Of a stretch of 9,106 nt of DNA, positions 1 through 5,885 are shown piece by piece; within the stretch, counting starts at the first letter, position 1, and every line of letters starts with the position of its first letter. The notes below the pieces were generated by a model. That model made no database searches, was not told the DNA's origin, and saw nothing but the letters and a program-made list of their open reading frames with translations. A program made the translations under genes and the position numbers. This DNA is from Propionibacteriaceae bacterium (lineage in GTDB: Bacteria; Actinomycetota; Actinomycetes; Propionibacteriales; Propionibacteriaceae), in assembly GCA_031265725.1 (NCBI GenBank), contig JAISCH010000193.1:1-9106 (forward strand). Direction: 5' to 3'.

Positions 1-85
1 GGGCGGCGGTCTCCGGGTTGAAGCTGGACACGAACCTGTCTAGCGCGTCCCTGATCTCGTCAGGGCGGATGGTCAGTTCCGTCAT
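1..85 (-). CDS. atpA: F0F1 ATP synthase subunit alpha, N-terminal fragment (runs off left edge)
   Basis: The reading frame starts at the ATG ending at position 85 and gives 28 residues beginning [19 protein letters not shown] before the window ends. This is the typical N-terminal opening of bacterial ATP synthase alpha: a short beta strand, then the IRPDEI-type motif that begins the helix contacting the delta subunit. Alpha is the non-catalytic nucleotide-binding subunit of the F1 head. Only this N-terminus is visible, so the P-loop and the rest cannot be checked. It starts 25 bp after the atpH stop, with an AAGG-type ribosome site just upstream, and it is the next gene expected in the order B-E-F-H-A. 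Confidence 0.9.
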   Translation of the reverse strand, partial: MTELTIRPDEIRDALDRFVSSFNPETAA

Positions 86-110
86 TGGCTCGCCTTACTC
101 TCTTTACCGA

Positions 111-905
111 TTAGTTAAGTTGTTTCTTAGCTGCGGCCAGCCGTCCGAAGACGGTGCCGTCAATATCCTCGTCACCGACGCGCACCTGCACGCCGCCCAG
201 GACTGCCGGGTCCACGTTCACCTGTAAGCTCACTGCCCGCCCGACTTGGGCCGCCAGCGCCTTGCTGAGCCGTCCGGCCTGCTCGGGAGTCAACGGCCTG
301 GCCACTGTGACGACAGCCACCGCCCGGTTCCGGGCTTGGGCGGCGAGCCGCAGCAACTCGTCGAGGGTCAACTCGAAGGTGCGCTTGCGGCCTTCGACGG
401 CGCGCGAGGCCAAGGTCAGCGTCACCGGATTGGCCTTGCCGGACAGCAGGTCGCTGACAAGCTGCTGGCGTCTGGCCAACTCGGCCCCGCGATCATCTAT
501 CGCGGCCTGCAGCGCCGGGTTGGCGGCGACCACCCGGGAGAAACGAAATAGCTCGTCCTCCACCTGGTCCAACTCGCCATTCAACTGGGCCAACGCGATC
601 AGCACCCGATTGCCTTGCCGGTCCAGCGCGGCGACCAGGTCGAGCGCGCTATTCCAATGCTGGGTGGCGGCCGCCGACACTACCCGCGCGGCGTCAGCCG
701 AGACCCGGCTCCCGAAGAGGGCGGCAGCGAGCTGTTCCCTGGCCGCCTCAGAAGCCGTCGGATCGGACAGCGCGTTGCGCAAACCGGGTTGGCCCTCCAG
801 CAGCGCGACCACGGCGAATAGCTCATCGGCCAACGCGGCTGAGGGTTGCAGCCCATCCGTCACCTGATCGAGTTGGGACTGACGGGCGATTGCTGCGGTG
901 TTCAT
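111..905 (-). CDS. atpH: F0F1 ATP synthase subunit delta
   Basis: The product of 264 residues is the peripheral-stalk subunit that links the b subunits to the top of the alpha/beta head in the cytoplasm. The C-terminal domain carries the family signature, with VDPAVLGGVQVRVGDEDIDG about 25 residues from the end followed by GRLAAAKKQL. The N-terminal two thirds is almost entirely helical. At 264 residues it is much longer than the roughly 180 residues of Gram-negative delta subunits and matches the long actinobacterial form. It is a separate protein here, not fused to a b-type segment as in mycobacteria. It begins 10 bp after the atpF stop with a modest GAGG site, and atpA follows 25 bp downstream. 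The family is clear; the exact start is likely but not proven. Confidence 0.95.
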   Translation of the reverse strand: MNTAAIARQSQLDQVTDGLQPSAALADELFAVVALLEGQPGLRNALSDPTASEAAREQLAAALFGSRVSADAARVVSAAATQHWNSALDLVAALDRQGNRVLIALAQLNGELDQVEDELFRFSRVVAANPALQAAIDDRGAELARRQQLVSDLLSGKANPVTLTLASRAVEGRKRTFELTLDELLRLAAQARNRAVAVVTVARPLTPEQAGRLSKALAAQVGRAVSLQVNVDPAVLGGVQVRVGDEDIDGTVFGRLAAAKKQLN

Positions 906-915
906 CTGGCCTCAA

Positions 916-1458
916 TCACTTCGCCGGAGCGCTCTGGGATTCCAACTCGTCCAAGAAGCGTTCCACACTGCGCCGGGAGCGCTCATCGTCCGCCAGTGAC
1001 TCGCCGACGATCTTGCCGGCCAATTCGGTCGCCAAGCCGCCGATCTCACTGCGCAGCGAACGCACCACCGCACTTCGTTCGGCTTCGAGCTGGACTCTCG
1101 CGGTCTCCACCAGCCGGGCCGCCTCATCGGTGGCCTGCTGCTTGATCTCCGCCGCCAACTCAGCCGCCTGCGTCCGGGCGTCGTCACGAATCTTCGCCGC
1201 CTCGGCCCGCGCGTCAGCCAGTTGAGCCTTGTACTCCTCCAGCGCGGCGCTCGCCTCCCGTTGCGCAGCCTCAGCCTTCTCCAACCCGCCGCTGATAGCG
1301 GCAGTACGCTCGGCGTAGGTCTTCTCGAACAGTGGCACGATCTTCTTCGCCACAACGAACCAGATGATAGCGAACAGGGCGATGCCGACGAACAGTTCGG
1401 ACAGATGCTCAGGCAGCAGCGGTCCAAGACCTTCCAAAGGCAACATGGCAGGGCTCAC
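916..1458 (-). CDS. atpF: F0F1 ATP synthase subunit b
   Basis: The product of 180 residues is the membrane-anchored peripheral stalk. Residues about 20-38 ([19 protein letters not shown]) form the single N-terminal membrane helix. The remainder is a long, charged, Ala/Glu/Lys/Arg-rich coiled coil that would dimerise and end against delta. The start chosen is a GTG whose bases overlap the atpE TGA by 4 bp, suggesting translational coupling. An ATG four codons further in (MLPLEGLGP) is an alternative, and neither has a strong Shine-Dalgarno. The sequence is ordinary for a Gram-positive b subunit. Its place between c and delta in the operon supports the call. Confidence 0.95.
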   Translation of the reverse strand: MSPAMLPLEGLGPLLPEHLSELFVGIALFAIIWFVVAKKIVPLFEKTYAERTAAISGGLEKAEAAQREASAALEEYKAQLADARAEAAKIRDDARTQAAELAAEIKQQATDEAARLVETARVQLEAERSAVVRSLRSEIGGLATELAGKIVGESLADDERSRRSVERFLDELESQSAPAK

Positions 1459-1682
1459 GACAAGACGAAGGCCAAGGCGATGCCGATGATGGCCAGGGCC
1501 TCAACCACGGCGAAGCCGATCATCGCTGTGCCCATCATGGCACCCCGCGCTTCCGGCTGCCGGGCGGTGCCGTTGATGACAGAGGAGAAGATCCAAGCCA
1601 CACCGAGGGCTGGGCCGAGCGTGGCCAAGGCGTATCCGATCATATTGATCGAGCCGTTGATCCCTTCCAAGATGGTTAGCAT
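1455..1682 (-). CDS. atpE: F0F1 ATP synthase subunit c (proteolipid ring)
   Basis: The 75-residue hairpin of two membrane helices builds the rotating c ring. Helix 1 is roughly residues 12-36; the polar loop NGTARQPEA (38-46) contacts the central stalk; helix 2 runs about 49-73. The ion-binding carboxylate is Glu61 in [11 protein letters not shown]. The Ser/Thr residues that follow the glutamate in sodium-binding rings are absent (A-L-A follows), so it should be proton-driven. Helix 1 is slightly unusual: the glycine motif reads [15 protein letters not shown], with Ala and Trp (residues 29-30) where a Gly plus a small hydrophobic residue is common. The start has a good AAAGGA site 8 bp upstream. 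It overlaps atpF by 4 bp. Confidence 0.97.
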   Translation of the reverse strand: MLTILEGINGSINMIGYALATLGPALGVAWIFSSVINGTARQPEARGAMMGTAMIGFAVVEALAIIGIALAFVLS

Positions 1683-1730
1683 TTGTTTTCCTTTCGGACG
1701 GTTTTCTCGGTTTTATTCAAATCAGTGTTG

Positions 1731-2609
1731 TCAGTGTTCCTCAGCTATCGCCGAATGAACGTATTGGGCGGTCAGCACAGTAAAGATATAGGCCTGCAAG
1801 GCCCCGATAAAAATCTCCAGGGCGAAGATGGCGAAGCTGAACGCTATCGACACACCACCGGAGAAGTTGTAGAAAAGGCTGTCCTTCTGTTCGAGCAGCC
1901 AGGCACCACCCAGCACGAAGACCAAGATCACCAAGTGCCCGGCGAAGAGGTTGGCGAAGAGACGCAGCGCCAGGGTGAATGGGCGGACGATGAAATTGGA
2001 GAGGAATTCCAGCGGGATTATCAACCAGGTGACGTACCACGGCACTCCGGGTGGCAACACCATCTTCTTGAAGTAAGTCCCGAAACCGTACTTGCGGATA
2101 CCCGCCGCGTTGTAGAGCAGGAAGGTCATGATCGCCAAGCCATAGGGGAAGCCGATCTTGGAGAAAGTCGGGAACATGAAGAGGAAGAATTCACCGAACA
2201 GGTTGTTGACCAGGATGAAGGTGAACAGCGCCACCAGGTAGGGCAGGTACTTCCGGTACTCTTCGCCGAGCACGTCGCGGGCGATCCCGTTGCGGATGAA
2301 GTCGTACAGCCACTCACCGATGAACTGGCGCTTCCCTGGGACGATCCGCTGATTCCGGGCGACCCAGAGCCAGAAACCGATAACGACCAGCGCGGCTATG
2401 GCCGCCTGGCAGACATGGTTGGTGAGCCAGGCGTCCGTCCAGGTGGGGACGAAATCGGCGCAACTGGCCGGAGCCGCGCCCTCATGCGGATGGCACTCCT
2501 CCCATCCGGCACTGGGGAAGAGCGGCCGTGAATTGAAGCTATAAGTGTTCGGTGGGACGAATTCCCCCCCACCCTCAAGTGGGACAAGCAATCCACGAAG
2601 TGGATGCAT
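1731..2609 (-). CDS. atpB: F0F1 ATP synthase subunit a
   Basis: Subunit a forms the two half-channels through which protons reach the c ring. The family's essential arginine is visible in TLALRLFANLFAGH (Arg216 counted from the chosen start), followed by the expected last helices with EIFIGALQAYIFTVL. Other landmarks are the NNLFGEFF helix and the PLEFLSNFIVRP segment. I place the start at the ATG ending at 2609, giving 292 residues, because AGGAG lies 5 bp upstream of it. An in-frame ATG 24 bp further out (2633) has no such site. The N-terminal extracytoplasmic segment is long and holds two cysteines (about residues 39 and 50). It follows the AtpI-like gene by 104 bp and precedes atpE by 48 bp. 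Confidence 0.96.
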   Translation of the reverse strand: MHPLRGLLVPLEGGGEFVPPNTYSFNSRPLFPSAGWEECHPHEGAAPASCADFVPTWTDAWLTNHVCQAAIAALVVIGFWLWVARNQRIVPGKRQFIGEWLYDFIRNGIARDVLGEEYRKYLPYLVALFTFILVNNLFGEFFLFMFPTFSKIGFPYGLAIMTFLLYNAAGIRKYGFGTYFKKMVLPPGVPWYVTWLIIPLEFLSNFIVRPFTLALRLFANLFAGHLVILVFVLGGAWLLEQKDSLFYNFSGGVSIAFSFAIFALEIFIGALQAYIFTVLTAQYVHSAIAEEH

Positions 2610-2614
2610 CGCTG

Positions 2615-2619
2615 CTCCT
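2615..2619 (-). promoter_or_regulatory. Ribosome binding site that fixes the atpB start
   Basis: The minus strand reads AGGAG followed by five bases and then ATG (2609-2607). The upstream in-frame ATG pair at 2633 and 2630 lacks any purine-rich site, so this site favours the shorter 292-residue protein. Confidence 0.6.
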
Positions 2620-2713
2620 GCCTGACGCATCACTGCGTCTGTCCGTACTTCCTAACCTGAGCGGGACTTTATCAGTATTGCGGTCATCTTCGCCGCGCCT
2701 AACACGCAAAGGG

Positions 2714-3190
2714 TTACCCATTCGTGATGTCCGATGCTTGCGGAGGATCGAAAGATGGTATGCGCAACTTCGAGTAAACCCAGAATTCTGTGCCCAGCCA
2801 GCCGACCACGACGGTGAAGACTGTCACCACCACCGCGACCGGACGCATGAAGGACAGCGAGCCAAGATTGTTCAACGCCAGCAGCAAGACCAGGCCCATC
2901 ACGCTCACTCGGCCGATGTAACTGGACACTGAAGCGATCAAAACAACCCTAGGATGAGCGTCAGCGACGATGATTTGCACCGCTTGGCCGATAGTGAAGA
3001 AGACCAGGGCGATGGCGGCGGAGATGGCCGCTGAGACGCCTCCGGGGGCACCCAGCCAGATTCCGAAGACTCCGACGCAGAGAATTCCGCTGATGTGGCC
3101 ACCAGCCAACCCGGCGTAGAGCAATTTCCTGGCCCGGATGGAATGCAAGCTGATTCGCCGGTTATGACGGTGCGAATCTTGCTTACTCAT
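2714..3190 (-). CDS. AtpI-like four-helix membrane protein, probable ATP synthase assembly factor
   Basis: The small polytopic membrane protein of about 158 residues has a basic N-terminus (RHNRR...RARK) and four hydrophobic segments: roughly residues 25-48, 52-74, 81-106 and 114-136 counting from the ATG at 3190. I recognise no strong motif. The length, the four helices and the position directly upstream of atpB match the AtpI-like proteins found at the head of many ATP synthase operons, which are thought to help c-ring assembly or magnesium supply. That functional link is inferred from context. The start is uncertain. A TTG at 3205 would overlap the tsaC stop by 4 bp, a GTG lies at 3199, and the ATG at 3190 is the most conventional; none has a clear ribosome site. 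Confidence 0.65.
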   Translation of the reverse strand: MSKQDSHRHNRRISLHSIRARKLLYAGLAGGHISGILCVGVFGIWLGAPGGVSAAISAAIALVFFTIGQAVQIIVADAHPRVVLIASVSSYIGRVSVMGLVLLLALNNLGSLSFMRPVAVVVTVFTVVVGWLGTEFWVYSKLRIPSFDPPQASDITNG

Positions 3191-3201
3191 CACGGGCACA
3201 C

Positions 3202-3834
3202 TCAACCATCGAAACTCACGACTTCGGCCAAATCCTCGGCCTCCAGCACTCCCAGCCGAAGGATTCTCGGCAGGCTGCCAGTGAGGTCGACGATAGTGGA
3301 CGGCTCAGCGCCAGGGGTGGGGCCGAAGTCGAGGTAGAGGTCTACTCGTTCCCCGAGCTGTTCAATGGCCAGCTCGATGTCCGTCGCGGCGGGCTGTCCG
3401 GCGAGATTCGCCGAGCTGACCGCCAAGGGTCCGGTGATCCTGAGCAGATCGAGGGCGAAGGGATGGTCGGGCACTCGGACGGCGATAGTGGCTCCCCGGT
3501 CCCCCAAATCCATCCGCAGGCTGGGGCTGGCATTCATCACCAAGGTCAACGCGCCCGGCCAGAACGCCTCAGCGAGCGCTTCCGCTTCCGGGGTCACTTC
3601 CTCAGTCAGCGCGAAAAGTGCTCCGGCGTCGGCCACCAGCACTGGTGGGGGCATGTCCCGGCCCCGGCCCTTGGCGTCGAGCAGGGCTTGCACGGCGGCG
3701 GGCTGGAAAGGATCGGCACCGATCCCGTAAACGGTGTCGGTCGGCAGCACTATACGGCCTCCGGCGCGAATCACCGTGACCGCCGCCTGGATGGCTGCCT
3801 GCGGCTCGTTCATGGCGTCAGCGGTTCGTGGCAT
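3202..3834 (-). CDS. tsaC: L-threonylcarbamoyladenylate synthase (YrdC/Sua5 family)
   Basis: The enzyme makes threonylcarbamoyl-AMP from threonine, bicarbonate and ATP. This is the first step of the universal t6A37 modification of tRNAs that read ANN codons, and it takes place in the cytoplasm. Residues 31-39 give PTDTVYGIG; 55-67 give the KGRGRDMPPPVLV nucleotide/bicarbonate-site motif; 91-99 give FWPGALTLV; 113-124 give the RGATIAVRVPDH strand; SSANLAGQ lies at 140-147 and STIVD at 179-183. All the usual YrdC-domain landmarks are present. At 210 residues it is the short form without the extra C-terminal Sua5 domain. ATG at 3834 is used; an in-frame ATG at 3813 is possible. It lies 89 bp after prmC, the classic actinobacterial neighbour. 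Confidence 0.93.
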   Translation of the reverse strand: MPRTADAMNEPQAAIQAAVTVIRAGGRIVLPTDTVYGIGADPFQPAAVQALLDAKGRGRDMPPPVLVADAGALFALTEEVTPEAEALAEAFWPGALTLVMNASPSLRMDLGDRGATIAVRVPDHPFALDLLRITGPLAVSSANLAGQPAATDIELAIEQLGERVDLYLDFGPTPGAEPSTIVDLTGSLPRILRLGVLEAEDLAEVVSFDG

Positions 3835-3923
3835 GGAATCAATCTTCGCACTTGTCCCGGCGTCCTGGCACCTTCATTCTGCGCGACCACCCGAGATCAC
3901 GGGCGGCACAGCCGGTTTAGCGG

Positions 3924-4730
3924 TTATAGGACCGGGCCTCGGACAGCGGTGGTGAAGCGCGGACGCCGGGTGAGGTCGGGGTGGGTCTGCACCTGGGTGA
4001 ACGCCCCCGACGCCCGCACCAACTCGGCGGCCGCAGCCGCGTTGCTCTCGGCATGCTCGAAACAGAGTGCCCCAGCGGGCCTGAGCAGCCGGGCAGCCAC
4101 CGCGATCACCGTTTGGACGGCGTCCAGCCCGTCCGGACCGGAGAAGACGGCTAGGGCTGGCTCGTGCTCCAAGACATCTTTGCCGACCAGGCCGAGTTCG
4201 TCCTCCGGGACGTAGGGAGGATTGGCGATCACCAGGTCTGCCTGTTGGTCCAATTCGGGGAAGGAGGTGGCCATGTCGCCCAGCCGGAGCAGCACTTGGG
4301 TCTGGGCCAGATTTCGTTCGGCCCAGGAGAAAGCCACCGGATCGATTTCGACCGCGTATTGGCGCAGTCCGGGAAGCTCAGTGGCGACAGCCAACGAGAC
4401 CGCCCCCGATCCGACGCACAATTCGACCACCGTCCCAGGGCTGGAGCCCAGCCATTCGACAGCCCAGCCAGTCATCACCTCGGTCTCCGGACGCGGAATG
4501 AACACACCCGGGCCGACTTCGACCGCGACTGTCCGGAAATAGGCCTTGCCGGTCAGATATTGCAACGGCTCCCCCGCCGCCCGCCGGACCAGCAGGGACT
4601 GGTAGCGCCGTTCCTGGTCGGGGCTGGGCGGCACGGCTGTGAGCAATTCCTTCGGCTCGATCCCGAGCACGAAGGCCAGCAAGGTGCTGGCCTCAGCACG
4701 CGGAATGGGCGAGTGTGGAATATTGAGCAT
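3924..4730 (-). CDS. prmC: Peptide chain release factor N5-glutamine methyltransferase
   Basis: PrmC methylates the glutamine of the GGQ motif in release factors RF1 and RF2 using S-adenosylmethionine, improving translation termination. The 268-residue protein has the family's N-terminal helical domain, then GEPLQYLTG (53-61), FIPRPETE (77-84), the SAM-binding loop ELCVGSGAVSLAV (103-115), an acidic end of strand 2 (EID, 128-130) and the diagnostic catalytic NPPY (170-173). The start cannot lie further upstream because a TAA sits two codons before the ATG. There is no Shine-Dalgarno, so the mRNA may be leaderless or the gene weakly translated. In many actinobacteria prfA lies directly upstream. 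Here a divergent operon begins instead, and prmC seems to open its own operon. Confidence 0.95.
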   Translation of the reverse strand: MLNIPHSPIPRAEASTLLAFVLGIEPKELLTAVPPSPDQERRYQSLLVRRAAGEPLQYLTGKAYFRTVAVEVGPGVFIPRPETEVMTGWAVEWLGSSPGTVVELCVGSGAVSLAVATELPGLRQYAVEIDPVAFSWAERNLAQTQVLLRLGDMATSFPELDQQADLVIANPPYVPEDELGLVGKDVLEHEPALAVFSGPDGLDAVQTVIAVAARLLRPAGALCFEHAESNAAAAAELVRASGAFTQVQTHPDLTRRPRFTTAVRGPVL

Positions 4731-4759
4731 TTGTTAAATCTGACCGTGCCGACGATAAA
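4731..4759 (+). promoter_or_regulatory. Candidate promoter for the ECF/DUF1893/DUF362 operon
   Basis: TTGTTA (4731-4736) and GATAAA (4754-4759) are separated by 17 bp. Each matches four of six bases of the housekeeping -35 and -10 boxes. The block sits in the AT-richer divergent intergenic region, which must also hold the prmC promoter on the other strand. This rests on motif inspection only, and the match is modest. Confidence 0.35.
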
Positions 4760-4777
4760 AACTAGTGAGACTCTATA

Positions 4778-4828
4778 TCTTCCCGACAAAATCGGGTGCA
4801 AAATGTGCCTTATCAGACAGGAGGAAAC
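4778..4828 (+). promoter_or_regulatory. Structured 5' leader with possible ribosome-site sequestration
   Basis: Two alternative pairings can be drawn. CCCGA (4782-4786) pairs with TCGGG (4792-4796) around the loop CAAAA. Alternatively TCTTCC (4778-4783) pairs with GGAGGA (4820-4825), which is the Shine-Dalgarno of the ECF gene (six pairs, one G-U). The two share C4782 and C4783, so they exclude one another. A second weak stem, GGTGC/GTGCC (4795-4799 with 4804-4808), also overlaps the first hairpin. Genes for ECF S components often carry riboswitches, but no known riboswitch consensus was recognised here. Confidence 0.35.
4819..4824 (+). promoter_or_regulatory. Strong Shine-Dalgarno AGGAGG for the ECF S-component gene
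   Basis: AGGAGG lies four bases before the ATG at 4829. It selects that start over an in-frame GTG at 4796, which would add eleven residues translated from the leader itself. Confidence 0.75.
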
Positions 4829-5374
4829 ATGTCCGCAGTTTTCACTATCAGCACCCCCGTGGCGAGCATCCGGGGGAAGTCGATAGCCACCGTACTAGCC
4901 GTGGCGACCGCCATTGCGCTTCCGCAGGCGTTGCACGCTTTGGGAGTGGCGACCGGCGTCGGACCAGCCGTGGGACAGTCGTTGCTGCCGATGTTCTGGC
5001 CGGTGCTGCTGGTCGCTCTGCTGGCTGGACCGCTGGCTGGCGTGGCCGCTGGCCTGCTCAGCCCGTTGCTGGCCTTCGCGCTTTCCGGGATGCCCGCCCT
5101 GCCGATGCTGCTGCCGATCACCACCCAGTTGGTCGTGCTGGCCGCAGTGGCCGGTTTGCTGGCGAAGACCAAAGTTCCGCTGGCGGCGAATTGCGTGGCG
5201 GCAGTGGTCGCCGGTTGGCTGGCGCGTTTGGCCGTGGTGGCAATCACTGGCGGCTCGGCGGTCTCAGTGTGGGACGCAGTCGTCTCCGGTTGGCCGGGAC
5301 TGTTGGTCTTGCTGGTGGCGGTGCCGTTGATCGTCATGCTGATCGGCAGAATGACCAAATCCGCCGCACGGTAG
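4829..5374 (+). CDS. ECF transporter S component, substrate unknown
   Basis: The 181-residue integral membrane protein has about six hydrophobic segments (roughly 18-36, 52-67, 69-88, 92-112, 118-140, 152-174). The stretch LPMFWPVLLVALLAGPLAG followed by LLSPLLAFALSGMP (residues 53-89) is the characteristic look of substrate-binding S components of energy-coupling-factor vitamin transporters. Small-residue AxxxA spacing in the first helix (for example residues 20-24) fits the surface that contacts EcfT. I see no motif for biotin, thiamine, riboflavin, folate, cobalamin or queuosine precursors. No EcfA or EcfT genes are in the window, so it probably shares a common ECF module. It is first in an operon with DUF1893 (18 bp on) and DUF362 genes, so its cargo may be their substrate. 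Confidence 0.8.
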   Translation: MSAVFTISTPVASIRGKSIATVLAVATAIALPQALHALGVATGVGPAVGQSLLPMFWPVLLVALLAGPLAGVAAGLLSPLLAFALSGMPALPMLLPITTQLVVLAAVAGLLAKTKVPLAANCVAAVVAGWLARLAVVAITGGSAVSVWDAVVSGWPGLLVLLVAVPLIVMLIGRMTKSAAR

Positions 5375-5392
5375 CCGACCCCAATTTCAAAC

Positions 5393-5869
5393 ATGTCCAC
5401 AGACTTGGCAAAGGCCCGGAAACTGCTCGATACCGGCAGTCATACCGGCGTGCTCTGTCGTGGGGACGAGATCGTGGCCTGGGACAGCCGGGGCTTGCGC
5501 GAACTCGTCAAATTATTGAAGTCGGGAAAGGAATTCACCGGCTTCAGCGCTGCGGACAAAGTGGTCGGCAAGGCGGCCGCACTGCTCTACCGGGCAGTTG
5601 GCATCGACCAGCTATACGCCCAGTTGGCCAGTGACGCGGGGGTGGCGACGCTCTCCGCAGCAAATATCCCGGTTCAGGTGGGCAGCCAAGTCGCCAATAT
5701 CCTGAACCGGGACCGTGATGGCCTCTGCCCGATGGAATTGGCCACTGCGGACACCGATGACCCACTGGAGGCGTTGGCCCGGATCGAGAATTTCCTCGCT
5801 TCACTTCCAACCCGAGCGCAGCCGTCCCCACCGGATGCGCGACAACCGAACAACTCAATTCCCTCTTGA
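5393..5869 (+). CDS. DUF1893 domain protein
   Basis: The 158-residue soluble protein has the two hallmark blocks of DUF1893: ADKVVGKAAALL at residues 54-65 and NRDRDGLCPME at 105-115, the latter with a lone conserved Cys112. The first half also shows the family pattern of a short sheet (GVLCRGDEIVAW), then GLRELVKLLKSG. From memory, the Thermotoga structure of this family (TM1506) has a cytidine-deaminase-like fold, but no activity is established. The conserved Asp/Lys/Lys and Cys/Glu residues suggest an active site. The last 20 or so residues are a Pro-rich, probably disordered tail. There is no clear Shine-Dalgarno, and the start lies 18 bp after the ECF stop, so translation may be coupled. 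The DUF362 gene follows 16 bp downstream. Confidence 0.85.
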   Translation: MSTDLAKARKLLDTGSHTGVLCRGDEIVAWDSRGLRELVKLLKSGKEFTGFSAADKVVGKAAALLYRAVGIDQLYAQLASDAGVATLSAANIPVQVGSQVANILNRDRDGLCPMELATADTDDPLEALARIENFLASLPTRAQPSPPDARQPNNSIPS

Positions 5870-5870
5870 C

Positions 5871-5876
5871 AAGGAG
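5871..5876 (+). promoter_or_regulatory. Ribosome binding site AAGGAG that fixes the DUF362 start
   Basis: AAGGAG sits nine bases before the ATG at 5886, directly after the DUF1893 stop. It rejects the much longer in-frame reading that opens inside DUF1893 at 5715. Confidence 0.7.
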
Positions 5877-5885
5877 ACGGTGAGA

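Noticed and set aside
154..867. A 237-codon plus-strand frame opposite atpH
   Set aside because: The product is Ser/Ala/Arg-rich and lies over a well-supported delta subunit gene, so it is a shadow frame.
1683..2531. A 282-codon open frame on the plus strand opposite atpB
   Set aside because: It is fully antisense to atpB, its product is a Glu/Gln/Asp/His-rich sequence with no domain pattern, and GC-rich DNA commonly leaves such frames open.
2610..2713. Internal promoter for the F0 genes upstream of atpB
   Set aside because: A GATAAA-like -10 is present on the minus strand, but no -35 box lies at an acceptable distance, so the evidence is too weak to list.
4750..4828. preQ1, TPP, fluoride or another known riboswitch in the ECF leader
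   Set aside because: AAAAACTAG at 4757-4765 is superficially like a preQ1-I tail, but no matching upstream stem-loop is present and the other known consensus cores are absent. Only an unclassified structured leader can be proposed.
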